Below are positions 36,120-44,625 of a DNA stretch of 64,000 bases, one piece after another. Source of the DNA: Nitrospira sp. (GTDB lineage Bacteria > Nitrospirota > Nitrospiria > Nitrospirales > Nitrospiraceae); NCBI GenBank assembly GCA_020846195.1, contig JADLEJ010000004.1, positions 186,001-250,000 on the forward strand, in the 5' to 3' direction. How positions within the stretch are numbered: the first letter of the stretch is position 1; the number at the start of each line of letters is the position of its first letter. The position numbers and the translations under genes are program-made. The notes beneath the pieces are model-generated. The model was given only the letters and a program-made list of their open reading frames with translations, did not search any database and was not told the DNA's origin.

Positions 36120-36626
36120 TTAGATTTCGCGAGGTTGCCAGGTAGAAGGCTTGAAGTAGGCGTGGGAGGGGGACTGATTCACGGCCTTGCGGATCACTTG
36201 AAAATGCGTGGAGCAGGAGAGGGTGTCGATCTCACTGGGAAGGAAGAGGCGCGCATCGGATGTCTCTTCGTGGTCTGGACGAGGTGTCCCGCGAATCACC
36301 TTCGCGGCAAACACGGTCGTGACGGCGGCAAGCCGATCACCGTTGTCGTAGGTCTTGGAGAAATGCTCGCCTGCAAAGACGCCGAGGATATGGGTCAACT
36401 CCACAAACACGCCGGCCTCCTCCCACACCTCCCGCACCGCCGCGTCGGACGGCAGCTCATGCGGATCGACGATCCCGCTCGGCGCGCTCCAGAGGCCGGA
36501 GTCCTTATCCTGAATCAATAAAAGCCGCCCCTTATCGTCGTATGCAAAGGCCGAGACAACCGGCACTTGCAACAGCTCGGTGCCGATCTTGGAACGCAGG
36601 GATCGAATGAATTCTGGAATAGGCAT
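36120..36626 (-). CDS. NUDIX hydrolase
   Basis: A 168-residue enzyme with a complete Nudix box, the G of SGIVDPHEL followed by REVWEEAGV (GX5EX7REVXEEXGV). It hydrolyses a nucleoside diphosphate linked to another group; the substrate cannot be predicted. An N-terminal segment before the box (MPIPEFIRSLRSKIGTELL) is found in ADP-ribose pyrophosphatase-like relatives. ATG 36626 is preferred over a TTG at 36644. It converges with the acyltransferase gene. Confidence 0.87.
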   Translation of the reverse strand: MPIPEFIRSLRSKIGTELLQVPVVSAFAYDDKGRLLLIQDKDSGLWSAPSGIVDPHELPSDAAVREVWEEAGVFVELTHILGVFAGEHFSKTYDNGDRLAAVTTVFAAKVIRGTPRPDHEETSDARLFLPSEIDTLSCSTHFQVIRKAVNQSPSHAYFKPSTWQPREI

Positions 36627-36676
36627 AGGCCAACGATTATCCAATTCTTGTTAACAACACTCGTCCTGCCACTGCG

Positions 36677-37315
36677 CTAGCCATTCTTCAGCAACCACAC
36701 ATGCTCTGTCGCCGGACACTTTCCTTTCAATCCGCCGGGGACGTCGGAGCTGGCCAGCAGCGTGAGATTGTAACTGTCGGTGTAGTGCCGACGGACTTCG
36801 TCCTGGCTCACGGAAAAGGGCGGGCCGCCGATCACGCGCTGATCGTATTCGTAGGCAATCACCAGCTGCGGCGCATCGTCGGAAATCTGCACAAGATGCT
36901 CCGTGTATCGATCGCGCATGTCTTTGGGCAGGGCAACCAACGCCGCCCGGTCATAGATGGCATCGACCGGGCCCAGCATCTCGCGAGTCACATCGAAAAG
37001 ATCGCCGAGAAAGATCTCGATATTTTGCGCGCGATAACGCTGGACGCTCCCCACCCCAGATATCTTCGGCTCCACCCCAAGCCCCTCGAATAACTGCGTC
37101 ACAGCAATCTCGCTCAGCTCCGCCCCAGCCACGCGATAGCCTTGAGACAGCAGCCAGGCGATATCGAGCGTCTTCCCGCACAAGGGCACAAATACCCGGC
37201 TGCCTTTGGCCAGCGACAGCTCTTTGAAATAGGTGACCAGGAACGGGTTCGCTTGCTTCTCGTGAAACCCAATCTCATTTCGCTCCCATCTATCCTTCCA
37301 AAAACTTGCATCCAT
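36677..37315 (-). CDS. tpm: Thiopurine S-methyltransferase-like enzyme
   Basis: A 212-residue SAM-dependent methyltransferase of the TPMT family. The N-terminus MDASFWKDRWERNEIGFHEKQANPFL, the SAM loop RVFVPLCGKTLDIAWLL, and DAIYDRAALVALPKDMR are diagnostic. Bacterial members methylate tellurite, selenite or thiol compounds. Start: ATG 37315, after GAGG. Confidence 0.93.
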   Translation of the reverse strand: MDASFWKDRWERNEIGFHEKQANPFLVTYFKELSLAKGSRVFVPLCGKTLDIAWLLSQGYRVAGAELSEIAVTQLFEGLGVEPKISGVGSVQRYRAQNIEIFLGDLFDVTREMLGPVDAIYDRAALVALPKDMRDRYTEHLVQISDDAPQLVIAYEYDQRVIGGPPFSVSQDEVRRHYTDSYNLTLLASSDVPGGLKGKCPATEHVWLLKNG

Positions 37316-37679
37316 GCGAACCTCTGTACAATTTCACACACACGAAATGTTGAATGAAAGGGCCGGACCTATTCGACTGTCCCACATTGCGAGGCGCACC
37401 TCGGCCATCTCACACGTAGCAGCAAGTCTATTGAAAACACATCCGTTTATCTACTGTCGGTCTCAACATACAGAGGGAGCGAATTGCTAGAACCATTCAC
37501 GAACCTTCCCCGCGCCGCCGCCTCATCGAACATTCCCTTGAGATTCAGATGCCGAGGGGCGGCGGTTGAAGTCGTAGGGGCTTTCTGCCTAACATCACTT
37601 CGCATAATAAAACAATCGTCGTGACCGCCGATTCATCTCATGTAGTCGATCCACCGTCATCATCAAGGAGGACTCCATC
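37316..37679. other. Non-coding gap between tpm and the NADP-binding protein gene
   Basis: 364 bp between divergent genes. It holds both promoters in principle. I found no strong -35/-10 pair, no RNA gene and no repeat. Confidence 0.5.
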
Positions 37680-38318
37680 ATGCACACGGCAATAATCGGC
37701 CTTGGAAACATTGGCGCTAGACTGGCGAAGAATCTTACTGTTGGGGGGATGCAGGTCATCATCGCAGACAGGACTCCCGCAAAGGCAACAACTCTCGCCG
37801 CTGAATTGGGCAACAAGGCGGAGGTCATGACGGTCGAAGACGCCATGAAAAAAGCCGACGCGATCATCCTGGCGATCTACTTTGACGCGGAGAAGCAGTT
37901 GATCGCGGAATCCTCGTCGCTGTTGCAGGGGAAAATCGTTGTCGACCCGTCGAATCCGATTGGGCCGGACGGCAAAGGCGGCTTCAAGAAGATCATCCCC
38001 ATAGAGCAGTCGTCGGGACAGATCATCGCCTCGCTCCTGCCTGCCGGCGCTCGATTCGTGAAGGCATTCGGCACACTCACGGCCGAGTCGCTAGGCACCG
38101 CGGCAAACCGTACGCCCGACCGCGCCGTCTTATTCTACGCGACCGACGATGAAGCCGCCGGCGCGGTGGTGGCGAAGCTCATTGAGGCAAGCGGGTATGC
38201 GGCGATGCGGGTCGGGGGCGTCGCCCAATCGATCCGCATCGAAGTCGGCGGCGATCTGCATGAAATGGGGGGGCTCGGCAAAACGGTGTCCGCCAAGGAA
38301 GCATCGGCACGGCTCTGA
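37680..38318 (+). CDS. NADPH-dependent F420 reductase-like oxidoreductase
   Basis: A 212-residue dinucleotide-binding protein with GLGNIGARLAKNL at the N-terminus. The family-like DPSNPIGPDGKGGFKK and VKAFGTLTAESLG stretches follow. It matches the COG2085 group, which includes NADP:F420 oxidoreductases and related proteins of unknown substrate. A strong AGGAGG precedes the ATG. No F420 biosynthesis gene is visible here, so F420 as a partner is unproved. Confidence 0.83.
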   Translation: MHTAIIGLGNIGARLAKNLTVGGMQVIIADRTPAKATTLAAELGNKAEVMTVEDAMKKADAIILAIYFDAEKQLIAESSSLLQGKIVVDPSNPIGPDGKGGFKKIIPIEQSSGQIIASLLPAGARFVKAFGTLTAESLGTAANRTPDRAVLFYATDDEAAGAVVAKLIEASGYAAMRVGGVAQSIRIEVGGDLHEMGGLGKTVSAKEASARL

Positions 38319-38396
38319 GTAGCCCTTCGAATGGTGGAGCGTGCGACCCCATGCAGGCCTGGCCAATTCACTCCCCTACATAGAGGACTTCATTTT

Positions 38397-39335
38397 ATGA
38401 ATAACTCCCGCGACCTTATTGCAAAAGACCAGGTGCAGGCCGTCACGCAATCGCCCATTCTCCTCAAGTTAAAGACCAAAGAGGATATTGCGGGAACAAG
38501 AAAGTCCGTGCGCCTGTTCAGTTCAAAAACAGACGACACTTTTTTTGGCAAACGAGTGACCGTCAATGACGATGTGAGCGTACTGATCTACAGCCCCAAA
38601 GAGTCGAGGAAAGATGCGCGGCTGCCTGCGATCTATTACATCCATGGCGGAGGCTATGTGTCGGGCGCCGCCGATCTCTACGGCAACGAGCATCAGGAAA
38701 AAGCCACCAAGCTGAACTGCATCGTCGTTGCCATCGAGTATCGGCTGGCACCAGAACATCCACACCCAACGCCGCTGAACGACTGCGTGGCCGGGATATC
38801 CTGGATTCACGACAACGCGGAAGAACTGGGCATCGATGCGGCACGAATAACCGTGATGGGGGAAAGCGCGGGCGGTGGGCTTTCCGCCTCACTCTGTCAT
38901 TACCTCAAGGATACCTCGCCGATAAAACCAAAAAACCAGATCTTGATGTTTCCGATGCTGGATTACAAAACGCCGGCCGATCCTAAGTCCTCCAGTAATA
39001 AATATGTCGGTGAGTATGTCTGGACGCATGAGTTGAATAATTTTGGATGGACGTATCTTCTTGGCGAGAACAAAATAACTGACATCGACATACAATATTA
39101 CTCGCCAGCGCACGCATCGAACTTTTCCGGCCTGCCAAACGCCTACATTGCCGTCGGCAGCCTCGACCTATTGCTTGAAGAAAGCCTTGAGTACGCCAAG
39201 CGCCTCAGCCGGGCAGGCGTGCCTATTTCCATGGAAGTCGTTGCTGGCGCTGTGCACGGATTCAACTTTATCCCCAGCGAAACCGCACGGAAGTTCAATA
39301 ACCGGCTAATGGAGTATTTAGCTGGCGTGCTGTGA
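38397..39335 (+). CDS. Alpha/beta-hydrolase fold-3 esterase
   Basis: A 312-residue carboxylesterase of the hormone-sensitive-lipase family. The oxyanion hole is HGGGYVSG, the nucleophile GESAGGG, the acid probably Asp in VGSLDLLLEE, and the His in VHGFNFIP. All triad elements are present and ordered. Start ATG 38397 follows GAGGA. A longer in-frame start at 38331 lacks a site and overlaps no conserved sequence. Confidence 0.9.
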   Translation: MNNSRDLIAKDQVQAVTQSPILLKLKTKEDIAGTRKSVRLFSSKTDDTFFGKRVTVNDDVSVLIYSPKESRKDARLPAIYYIHGGGYVSGAADLYGNEHQEKATKLNCIVVAIEYRLAPEHPHPTPLNDCVAGISWIHDNAEELGIDAARITVMGESAGGGLSASLCHYLKDTSPIKPKNQILMFPMLDYKTPADPKSSSNKYVGEYVWTHELNNFGWTYLLGENKITDIDIQYYSPAHASNFSGLPNAYIAVGSLDLLLEESLEYAKRLSRAGVPISMEVVAGAVHGFNFIPSETARKFNNRLMEYLAGVL

Positions 39336-39365
39336 ACAACTGGGAAGCGAGAGTGCGACCGCTGC

Positions 39366-39863
39366 TCATCGTCTCTCATCGGAAGGCGGCAATCGTTCGA
39401 CCGTGCGTCGCGCCTGCGTCAGGCGATCTGCCGTGGTTTCAATTTTCTGCACATGGCAACTGTCGGACGGCTTGCCCCAGATCAGTTGGAGCGACTGATT
39501 GAATCCGGTTTGCAGCGAGAGCTTGTTCAATGGCAGGATTCGCAGTTGCGGAGCAGCAGGCAACGGAACGACACGCTCGACTTCAAGCGTCTGCTGCCGG
39601 TTACGCCAGTGAATTCTGGCGCCGAACCAGTTACCGACCCCGCCGCGATCGATAAGCGCCAATCCCCGGCCATCCGCACTCAGATTCAGATAGCAGTACG
39701 TGCCATGCTCCCCAATGCCAGCCCATTCGCCCGCAAAAAACTCAGGAGAATTGTCCGGGAGAGGAGTCAGCGCAAACGCGGGCTGTACGAGGGCAACAAC
39801 CAGGATTATTCCAATGAGATAGCGCATGGTCATAGGGAATGTGCGATGGATGAGACTCTTCAT
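39366..39863 (-). CDS. Secreted protein of unknown function
   Basis: A 165-residue protein with an N-terminal signal (hydrophobic YLIGIILVVALVQPAFA). The mature part is beta-rich, with EFFAGEWAGIGEHGTYCYLNLSADGRG and a second Cys near PSDSCHVQK, so a disulfide is possible. It starts inside the stop of the XRE-regulator gene (ATGA overlap), so the two are coupled. No family recognised. Confidence 0.65.
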   Translation of the reverse strand: MKSLIHRTFPMTMRYLIGIILVVALVQPAFALTPLPDNSPEFFAGEWAGIGEHGTYCYLNLSADGRGLALIDRGGVGNWFGARIHWRNRQQTLEVERVVPLPAAPQLRILPLNKLSLQTGFNQSLQLIWGKPSDSCHVQKIETTADRLTQARRTVERLPPSDERR

Positions 39864-40147
39864 GCGACTTTCAGCACAAGGCGCTTACCGCAAGCCTTGA
39901 CGTACCTCCGCAGCGTGGCCACAGATGGTGAATGCCTGCCGGTTGCCAGCGCACGTTCGAGCCTTGCAACGGCCGGCGCTTGGGTGCCCATACGTTCAGC
40001 AACCTGAGCCTGCGTGAGTCCCGCTGATTGCCTGGCCTTGAGCAGCGCATCGAGGAGTGCAGACTCTTCACGTTCGAGGCGTTCCACTTCTGCACGAACG
40101 CCGGGACGACGCATGAGCTTCTTGATCAGTTGGTTATGCGTTTGCAT
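39860..40147 (-). CDS. XRE-family HTH regulator, antitoxin-like
   Basis: A 95-residue protein with a central HTH (ARQSAGLTQAQVAERMGTQAPAVARLERAL, here given only as the segment around TQAQVAERMG). Its end, SVATLRRYVKACGKRLVLKV, is typical of HigA-like antitoxins. A very good AAGGAG site precedes the ATG. No HigB-like toxin gene lies upstream, where it would be expected. The gene downstream encodes a secreted protein. Confidence 0.85.
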   Translation of the reverse strand: MQTHNQLIKKLMRRPGVRAEVERLEREESALLDALLKARQSAGLTQAQVAERMGTQAPAVARLERALATGRHSPSVATLRRYVKACGKRLVLKVA

Positions 40148-40208
40148 GTTTAATCTCCTTCAAACGGCGCTCCGCAATCCCCCGTTCTCTGCGGACCGTT
40201 AAAGAACG

Positions 40209-40562
40209 TCACTCGTAATGAGCTGCGGCTCTATAGACCAAGTGATCCAGGCCGAAGAAGAACACCTCCGCCGCCATGCCCTTGACGCCTCGATAGTAGA
40301 TCGTGACCGAATCCACGCCGATCAGCGTCTGAACATGCTCAAACCTGAGACTGGGCAGCTTTTCCAACGCCGCCGCCCAATAGGCGCGGACCGCCGCCTT
40401 TCCGGTCAAGATGCCCGACGCAACCCCCGCGAGCTGCGCAATATAGGGCGACGTCATCACGAAGTCGTCCGCGTAATGCGATAGGATGCGGTCGAGATCA
40501 TGGCTATTCCATGCCGCAACCCATTCCTTCGCAAATTCTTCACCGAATGCTCGGTTGATCAT
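40209..40562 (-). CDS. SnoaL/NTF2-like protein
   Basis: A 117-residue protein with the NTF2 cone fold: FAKEWVAAWNSHDLDRILSHYADDFVMTSP, then a central segment (GKAAVRAYWAAALEKLP) and SVTIYYRGVKGMAAEVFFF. Such proteins are small enzymes or ligand binders, and no substrate is predictable. ATG 40562 is used; a GTG at 40583 is an alternative. Confidence 0.8.
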   Translation of the reverse strand: MINRAFGEEFAKEWVAAWNSHDLDRILSHYADDFVMTSPYIAQLAGVASGILTGKAAVRAYWAAALEKLPSLRFEHVQTLIGVDSVTIYYRGVKGMAAEVFFFGLDHLVYRAAAHYE

Positions 40563-40704
40563 AAAACTCGTTATGCTGAACACCTTTCAGGAGTCTGACT
40601 TGGTCGTTTCCCAATAAGTTAAGCCACGCCCGAAGTTCTCCACCGCCGGGAATTCAGAATGTTCCTGTTTTTCTCCATTCATTTCCCTCACTCCAAATTG
40701 GGCC

Positions 40705-41364
40705 TCAATTTACGATTGAGCCCTTGAGCGCAAATGGACGGCCAAGAAGTTCTGTTGAAAAAAGCCTGTAGTGAACCGGAACTTGCGCCACAAACGGAAA
40801 CTTTATTCTGAAACCAGCAATGTATCGTTCAAAGTTTTCTCGGTCTTGTATATAAGACCGCCAAAGAAATGGTTCCGCCCCGCAATCAAGACCGAAGTGG
40901 CCTACATAAACAATTTCACCTGGATTCACCGTGAATGTGCCACCGACCGGCTTACCATCTTTGATGAGGTTGTCCTTTGATCCTTTTATGTGGCCGACAT
41001 CTGTCACCGAACGTGCAATCTTTACGTCAAAACCTGTTAAGACGTATTCGCCAGGCTGGATGACAAACGCGTAGGGCAAGAACTTGTTATCTACATTCAA
41101 CTTGGACGGCATTTCAAGATCGAGAGACACCGGTTCCGGTGTGTCGATAGGAGACTTTGTGAAGGTGAACGCGTGAAGCTGCGCATTCTCGAATTGACCG
41201 CATTTCCATACACGCCCCCAGTTCACTTGGATAATGAGTACTCCAAGGTCGGCCTTGTACGTGTCTTTGCTCAGGCTTACCGGTCCGCCAGTCTTCATAT
41301 AGCTAGCGGCACAACCCGAGCAGAAGATTGCGAGACCGAACAACAGAGCTTTCAGTGACCTCAT
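40705..41364 (-). CDS. Lipoprotein A (shared signal cassette)
   Basis: A 219-residue putative lipoprotein. The first 22 residues (MRSLKALLFGL then AIFCSGCAASY) form a signal peptide with SGC as lipid attachment site. They are identical to those of the gene at 42499. The mature part contains VLIIQVNWGRVWKCGQ and FVIQPGEYVLTGFDVKIA, and the repeated phrase TVNPGEIVYVGHFGLDCG. Phrases of this kind occur in proteins described as DUF2846-like, but I am not certain. ATG 41364 follows AGGATGG; the longer frame from 41415 is not favoured. Confidence 0.7.
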   Translation of the reverse strand: MRSLKALLFGLAIFCSGCAASYMKTGGPVSLSKDTYKADLGVLIIQVNWGRVWKCGQFENAQLHAFTFTKSPIDTPEPVSLDLEMPSKLNVDNKFLPYAFVIQPGEYVLTGFDVKIARSVTDVGHIKGSKDNLIKDGKPVGGTFTVNPGEIVYVGHFGLDCGAEPFLWRSYIQDRENFERYIAGFRIKFPFVAQVPVHYRLFSTELLGRPFALKGSIVN

Positions 41365-41581
41365 CCCATCCTCCCCATGCCTTTGGTTACTTATTGCCTT
41401 CTCGTAGCCCAACAAAACTCGGCAACCTAGGAAACGACCGAGTCGAGTCTACTTCAAAGTCCATTAGGTATCCAACACCCGCAGGGGCTTCCCCATGGAG
41501 CCGCAAGAAGGTCCTTCACTGCGCGCATTGAGCGACCACTGTTTTATCGGGGGGCTCAGCAAGCAAGAAGGATTATCTGGT
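41303..41581. repeat. Direct repeat, copy 1 (lipoprotein start plus upstream region)
   Basis: About 279 bp almost identical to 43166-43445. It covers the first codons of lipoprotein A and over 200 bp upstream, including the ribosome-binding site. Differences are scattered single bases and one 1-bp indel. Confidence 0.9.
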
Positions 41582-41797
41582 GGTTTCACTCTCCTTCCCT
41601 TATGAGACTATGCCTTCCACAAGCAGGAGAACGACCAGACCACCTCAGTAAGATGTGCAGAAAAATGGTTGGGACATTTTTTGATCCAGGGTGGATAAGG
41701 AAGCCCCCTTTACTCCACTCGGGGTGCTAGGGCGGTGTCAGTACTGTTTACACTCTACACGTCCCAGCCCACCGTCAGCCCGTTTGGCAGCGCAATA
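41582..41797. other. Non-coding stretch between repeat copy 1 and the DUF2442 gene
   Basis: With the repeat, the gap from 41365 to 41797 is 433 bp. No terminator with a T-tract, RNA gene or credible open frame was seen in the unique part. Confidence 0.5.
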
Positions 41798-42055
41798 CTA
41801 CACTGATGTCTGCGAGGCCGCTCTCCCCACCACCCGCCATCGTGCTTCAATCGTATCGGCCGACAAATCAGCTCCGCATTCCCATTCGACAAAGTATCCG
41901 CCGTTGGCCACCTTTTGAAACTCATTGGGATCGCGAAGGCATTCAAACGCCTCCAACTCCAAATATGGTTTGACGTCAAATTCGCCGATTCGGCCATCAT
42001 CGGCGACGATGAACAAGACCCAATTTGGCTGTGAACGAAGTTCATGGATTCTCAT
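41798..42055 (-). CDS. DUF2442 family protein
   Basis: An 85-residue protein starting MRIHELRSQPNWVLFIVADDGRIGEFDVKPYL. It ends in WECGADLSADTIEARW, which matches the DUF2442 signature (W..G.DLSPDT.Y). These proteins are often found beside DUF4160 genes in toxin-antitoxin-like pairs. No DUF4160 frame is visible upstream here. The ribosome-binding site is weak. Confidence 0.8.
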   Translation of the reverse strand: MRIHELRSQPNWVLFIVADDGRIGEFDVKPYLELEAFECLRDPNEFQKVANGGYFVEWECGADLSADTIEARWRVVGRAASQTSV

Positions 42056-42209
42056 TGATCGAGCCCCTTAATCGGAAACAGCCGTTTCCCATAAACAAAC
42101 CAGGGCGTTCTGACTACCTAGAGAGCATCGTTCAAGTCCCACTTCCCCAAGATCACAATACTTCCGTTTTCATGCCTCGGATCGGAAACATCCCCATTTT
42201 CACACCCAC

Positions 42210-42458
42210 TCATTGTCGAATCCCAAGAAGTCTATGACATTCCGCAATAATGAGTGGCGCCGTGTTTGCTTTGTTGAAACCAAATTGCTCATGTCCTGTT
42301 TGCTCACGGGCAAGCGCGTCAAACCTCGTAAGCTCAGCTGGCCAACCTACATGCGTACAGAGAGCGCTCAATTGCTCACAGCCATTATTAGGGTTGTTCT
42401 CACCGTCGATGACCTGACGAGCAATGGCTTTGGCCTCATCCAGAAACGGAAGCGGCAC
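42210..42458 (-). CDS. Small hypothetical protein
   Basis: An 82-residue frame beginning at GTG 42458 with PLPFLDEAKAIARQVIDGENNPNNGC and ending IIAECHRLLGIRQ. The composition is protein-like (helical, balanced) and no opposite-strand gene explains it. The ribosome-binding site is poor, and a stop codon just upstream leaves no better start. No family recognised. Confidence 0.45.
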   Translation of the reverse strand: MPLPFLDEAKAIARQVIDGENNPNNGCEQLSALCTHVGWPAELTRFDALAREQTGHEQFGFNKANTAPLIIAECHRLLGIRQ

Positions 42459-42498
42459 CTTTATATTTCCGACCTAGCGTTCGTTCCCACGACAATCA

Positions 42499-43227
42499 CT
42501 ATTTGGCATACTGTTTCGCAATCCCCACCCACGTCTTTTCCAATTGCGGAACGAGCAACTTAAATGCTTCCTGCTCCGCCTCCACTCGTTTCAGATCAAC
42601 AGTGTCCGAAGAGCCCCATACATTGGTTAGTCCAGCGGTTTTGGCCGTGGCTTCCGAAAGACCATAAACAAATCCTGTGCGGACATCGGTGAAGAGGGCC
42701 GATGCTGTTGATGCTGTTGCGGTAATGTGGGCATCCCGGTCAGGCATCGCGCCAAGAGACAGTATGGAGAGTGGTGCATAAACGCGCCCTTGCACCCTGA
42801 ATGATGTATCGATTGTATAGACCAGCAACACATCAGCCTGAACTTTTGCGGCAGACACCCGTAGATCATCAAGGGAGTCTAAATTGGGCGAGAGCAGGAG
42901 GCGGTTAATCGGAGCGACGCCTGCCACTGAAGGCCATTTCTCCATACCTTGAATCTGTTCTTCTGTAAGCAATTCCTGGGTTGTCACAACACTAAAGCGG
43001 CCAGTACCCCAGCTATCCGACTTGTACGACTTATATTGAGGCGCCTGAACTCGTACGATGGCCACTCGTGCAGGGAAATTTGGAGAAGGCTTGCGCGAAG
43101 CGACTTCAGCAATGTCAGCGCGATTGATGTCTGCCAGACGCACCGGTCCACCAGGGGTCACGTAACTAGCGGCACAACCCGAGCAGAAGATTGCGAGACC
43201 GAACAACAGAGCTTTCAGTGACCTCAT
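42499..43227 (-). CDS. Lipoprotein B (shared signal cassette)
   Basis: A 242-residue lipoprotein whose signal peptide is identical to that of lipoprotein A, with the lipid site SGC. The rest is unrelated: ASRKPSPNFPARVAIVRVQAPQ, LRVSAAKVQADVLLVYTIDT, ALFTDVRTGFVYGLSEATAK. The pattern (predicted amyloid- or transport-assembly-like fold with a VQADVLLVYT strand) resembles CsgG/LPP20-type assembly lipoproteins, but this is only impressionistic. Start ATG 43227 with AGGATGG ahead. Confidence 0.72.
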   Translation of the reverse strand: MRSLKALLFGLAIFCSGCAASYVTPGGPVRLADINRADIAEVASRKPSPNFPARVAIVRVQAPQYKSYKSDSWGTGRFSVVTTQELLTEEQIQGMEKWPSVAGVAPINRLLLSPNLDSLDDLRVSAAKVQADVLLVYTIDTSFRVQGRVYAPLSILSLGAMPDRDAHITATASTASALFTDVRTGFVYGLSEATAKTAGLTNVWGSSDTVDLKRVEAEQEAFKLLVPQLEKTWVGIAKQYAK

Positions 43228-43445
43228 CCCATCCTCCCCATGCCTTTGGTTACTTATTGCCTTCTCGTAGCCCAACAAAACTCGGCGACCTAGGAAACGA
43301 CCGAGCCCAGTCTACTTCAAAGTCCATTAGGTATCCAACACCCGCAGGGGCTTCCCCATAGAGCCGCAAGAAGGTCCTTCACTGCGCGCATTGAGCGACC
43401 ACCGTTTCATCGTGGGGGCTCAGCGAGCAAGAAGGATTACCTGGC
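43166..43445. repeat. Direct repeat, copy 2
   Basis: Matches 41303-41581 as described there, carrying the identical signal peptide and ribosome-binding site but leading into lipoprotein B. Confidence 0.9.
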
Positions 43446-43741
43446 GGCTCCCCCCTTCCCCTTCATGCGGGGCTATCCCCGCATCCCCTGCTGGGCACAG
43501 CTTCCCCGCATCGCTTTCAATCTTCCTCCATTCTCTGAACCTCTGAATTTTCCTCACGGTTCTCCCGAGTCCACCACCTCCACGCCACCGGCATTCCGGT
43601 TGCTCAAGCACAGGACCGTCGGCGCACGGAACCAGCGGCGGGAAAGGGGGTGAAGCAGAATCGACGCCGCGTTGAGATTCTGAAACAGCTGACAACCAGA
43701 TACACACTTTCACGTTTTGAACGGACAAGGAGAATGCCATC
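43446..43741. other. Upstream region of the sortase cluster
   Basis: Non-coding. A perfect 8-bp hairpin (ATGCGGGG / CCCCGCAT, 43465-43484) lacks a T-tract. No convincing promoter pair was found before the OmpA-like gene. Confidence 0.45.
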
Positions 43742-44521
43742 ATGCAAAAAGGTCCATCGCAGGTATCGTCAGGCAACATCAGCCCCAACGTCATGGGGCC
43801 ACAGAAAGACACCAAGGACATCGTCATCCTCTCCAGCCTCGTCCTGCTCCTGGCCGGGCTCTCGGCTGTGGCTTGGATCTATACCGAAACGAAAGATCCG
43901 AAGGCCCTCACCGTCCCCTCGGACAAGGTCGAGTCGGCCAAGGTCTCGGAGATCCTCAAGAAGGCCAGCGGGCTCTCGCAAGCGGAAGCCTCAGTCACGT
44001 CCTCCACGCCGGTGACCGCCCCGGTCTCGCCCCTGGCCGACATCATTCACAGCGATGTCTACTTTGAAGTGGGCCGCAAGGGTTTGACCGATGAAGCCAA
44101 GGCACAGGTGGCTGCTCAGGCTGACCTGCTCAAACAGAATCAGGACTATGCCGTGCTCATCCAGGGCTATACCGACCAACAGGGATCGGCCACCTACAAC
44201 AAGAAACTGGGAATGAAGCGGGCCGAAACGGTGAAACAAGAACTGCTGAATGCCGGAGTCGCCGAACAGCAGATGCAGATGGTGAGCCTGGGTGAAGAAG
44301 GCCTGCTCTGTGTGGACAACAGCGATGTCTGCAAGCGCCTAAACCGGCGAGTCCATCTGGACATCCGCAAGATCGGCCAGGAGCATCTGGCGGTTCCAGT
44401 CGCCGCCGCCACCGAAATCGATCCGGCAGAGTCCGCCATGGACCAGACCGGCACCAGCCAGCCTGCGGCCTCCTCGTCCGATCCGACAGTCACCACCTTC
44501 GACCCGGCATCGGGCAGCTGA
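43742..44521 (+). CDS. OmpA-family protein with N-terminal anchor
   Basis: A 259-residue protein with one membrane helix (about 30-47, IVILSSLVLLLAGLSAVAWIY). A linker and a C-terminal OmpA domain (about 100-215: DVYFEVGRKGLTDEAKAQV, VLIQGYTDQQGSATYNKKLGMKRAETVK, NRRVHLDI) follow, then a Ser/Pro/Thr-rich tail. OmpA domains bind peptidoglycan non-covalently. A GGAGAA site precedes the ATG. It is the first gene of the sortase cluster. Confidence 0.87.
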   Translation: MQKGPSQVSSGNISPNVMGPQKDTKDIVILSSLVLLLAGLSAVAWIYTETKDPKALTVPSDKVESAKVSEILKKASGLSQAEASVTSSTPVTAPVSPLADIIHSDVYFEVGRKGLTDEAKAQVAAQADLLKQNQDYAVLIQGYTDQQGSATYNKKLGMKRAETVKQELLNAGVAEQQMQMVSLGEEGLLCVDNSDVCKRLNRRVHLDIRKIGQEHLAVPVAAATEIDPAESAMDQTGTSQPAASSSDPTVTTFDPASGS

Positions 44522-44538
44522 TACCTGATCGGATGTCT

Positions 44539-44572
44539 CTGCTGCGCGGGGATTTTCCTCCCCGCGCAGCAG
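44539..44572 (+). terminator. Strong intercistronic hairpin
   Basis: A 14-bp perfect stem (CTGCTGCGCGGGGA / TCCCCGCGCAGCAG, 6-nt loop) between the OmpA-like gene and the sortase substrate gene. No T-tract follows, so it may attenuate or stabilise the upstream mRNA rather than terminate outright. Confidence 0.55.
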
Positions 44573-44625
44573 CCGATCCAAGCAAACCATCATCTACCAT
44601 CCCGACTGACACAGACGAGGATTCT

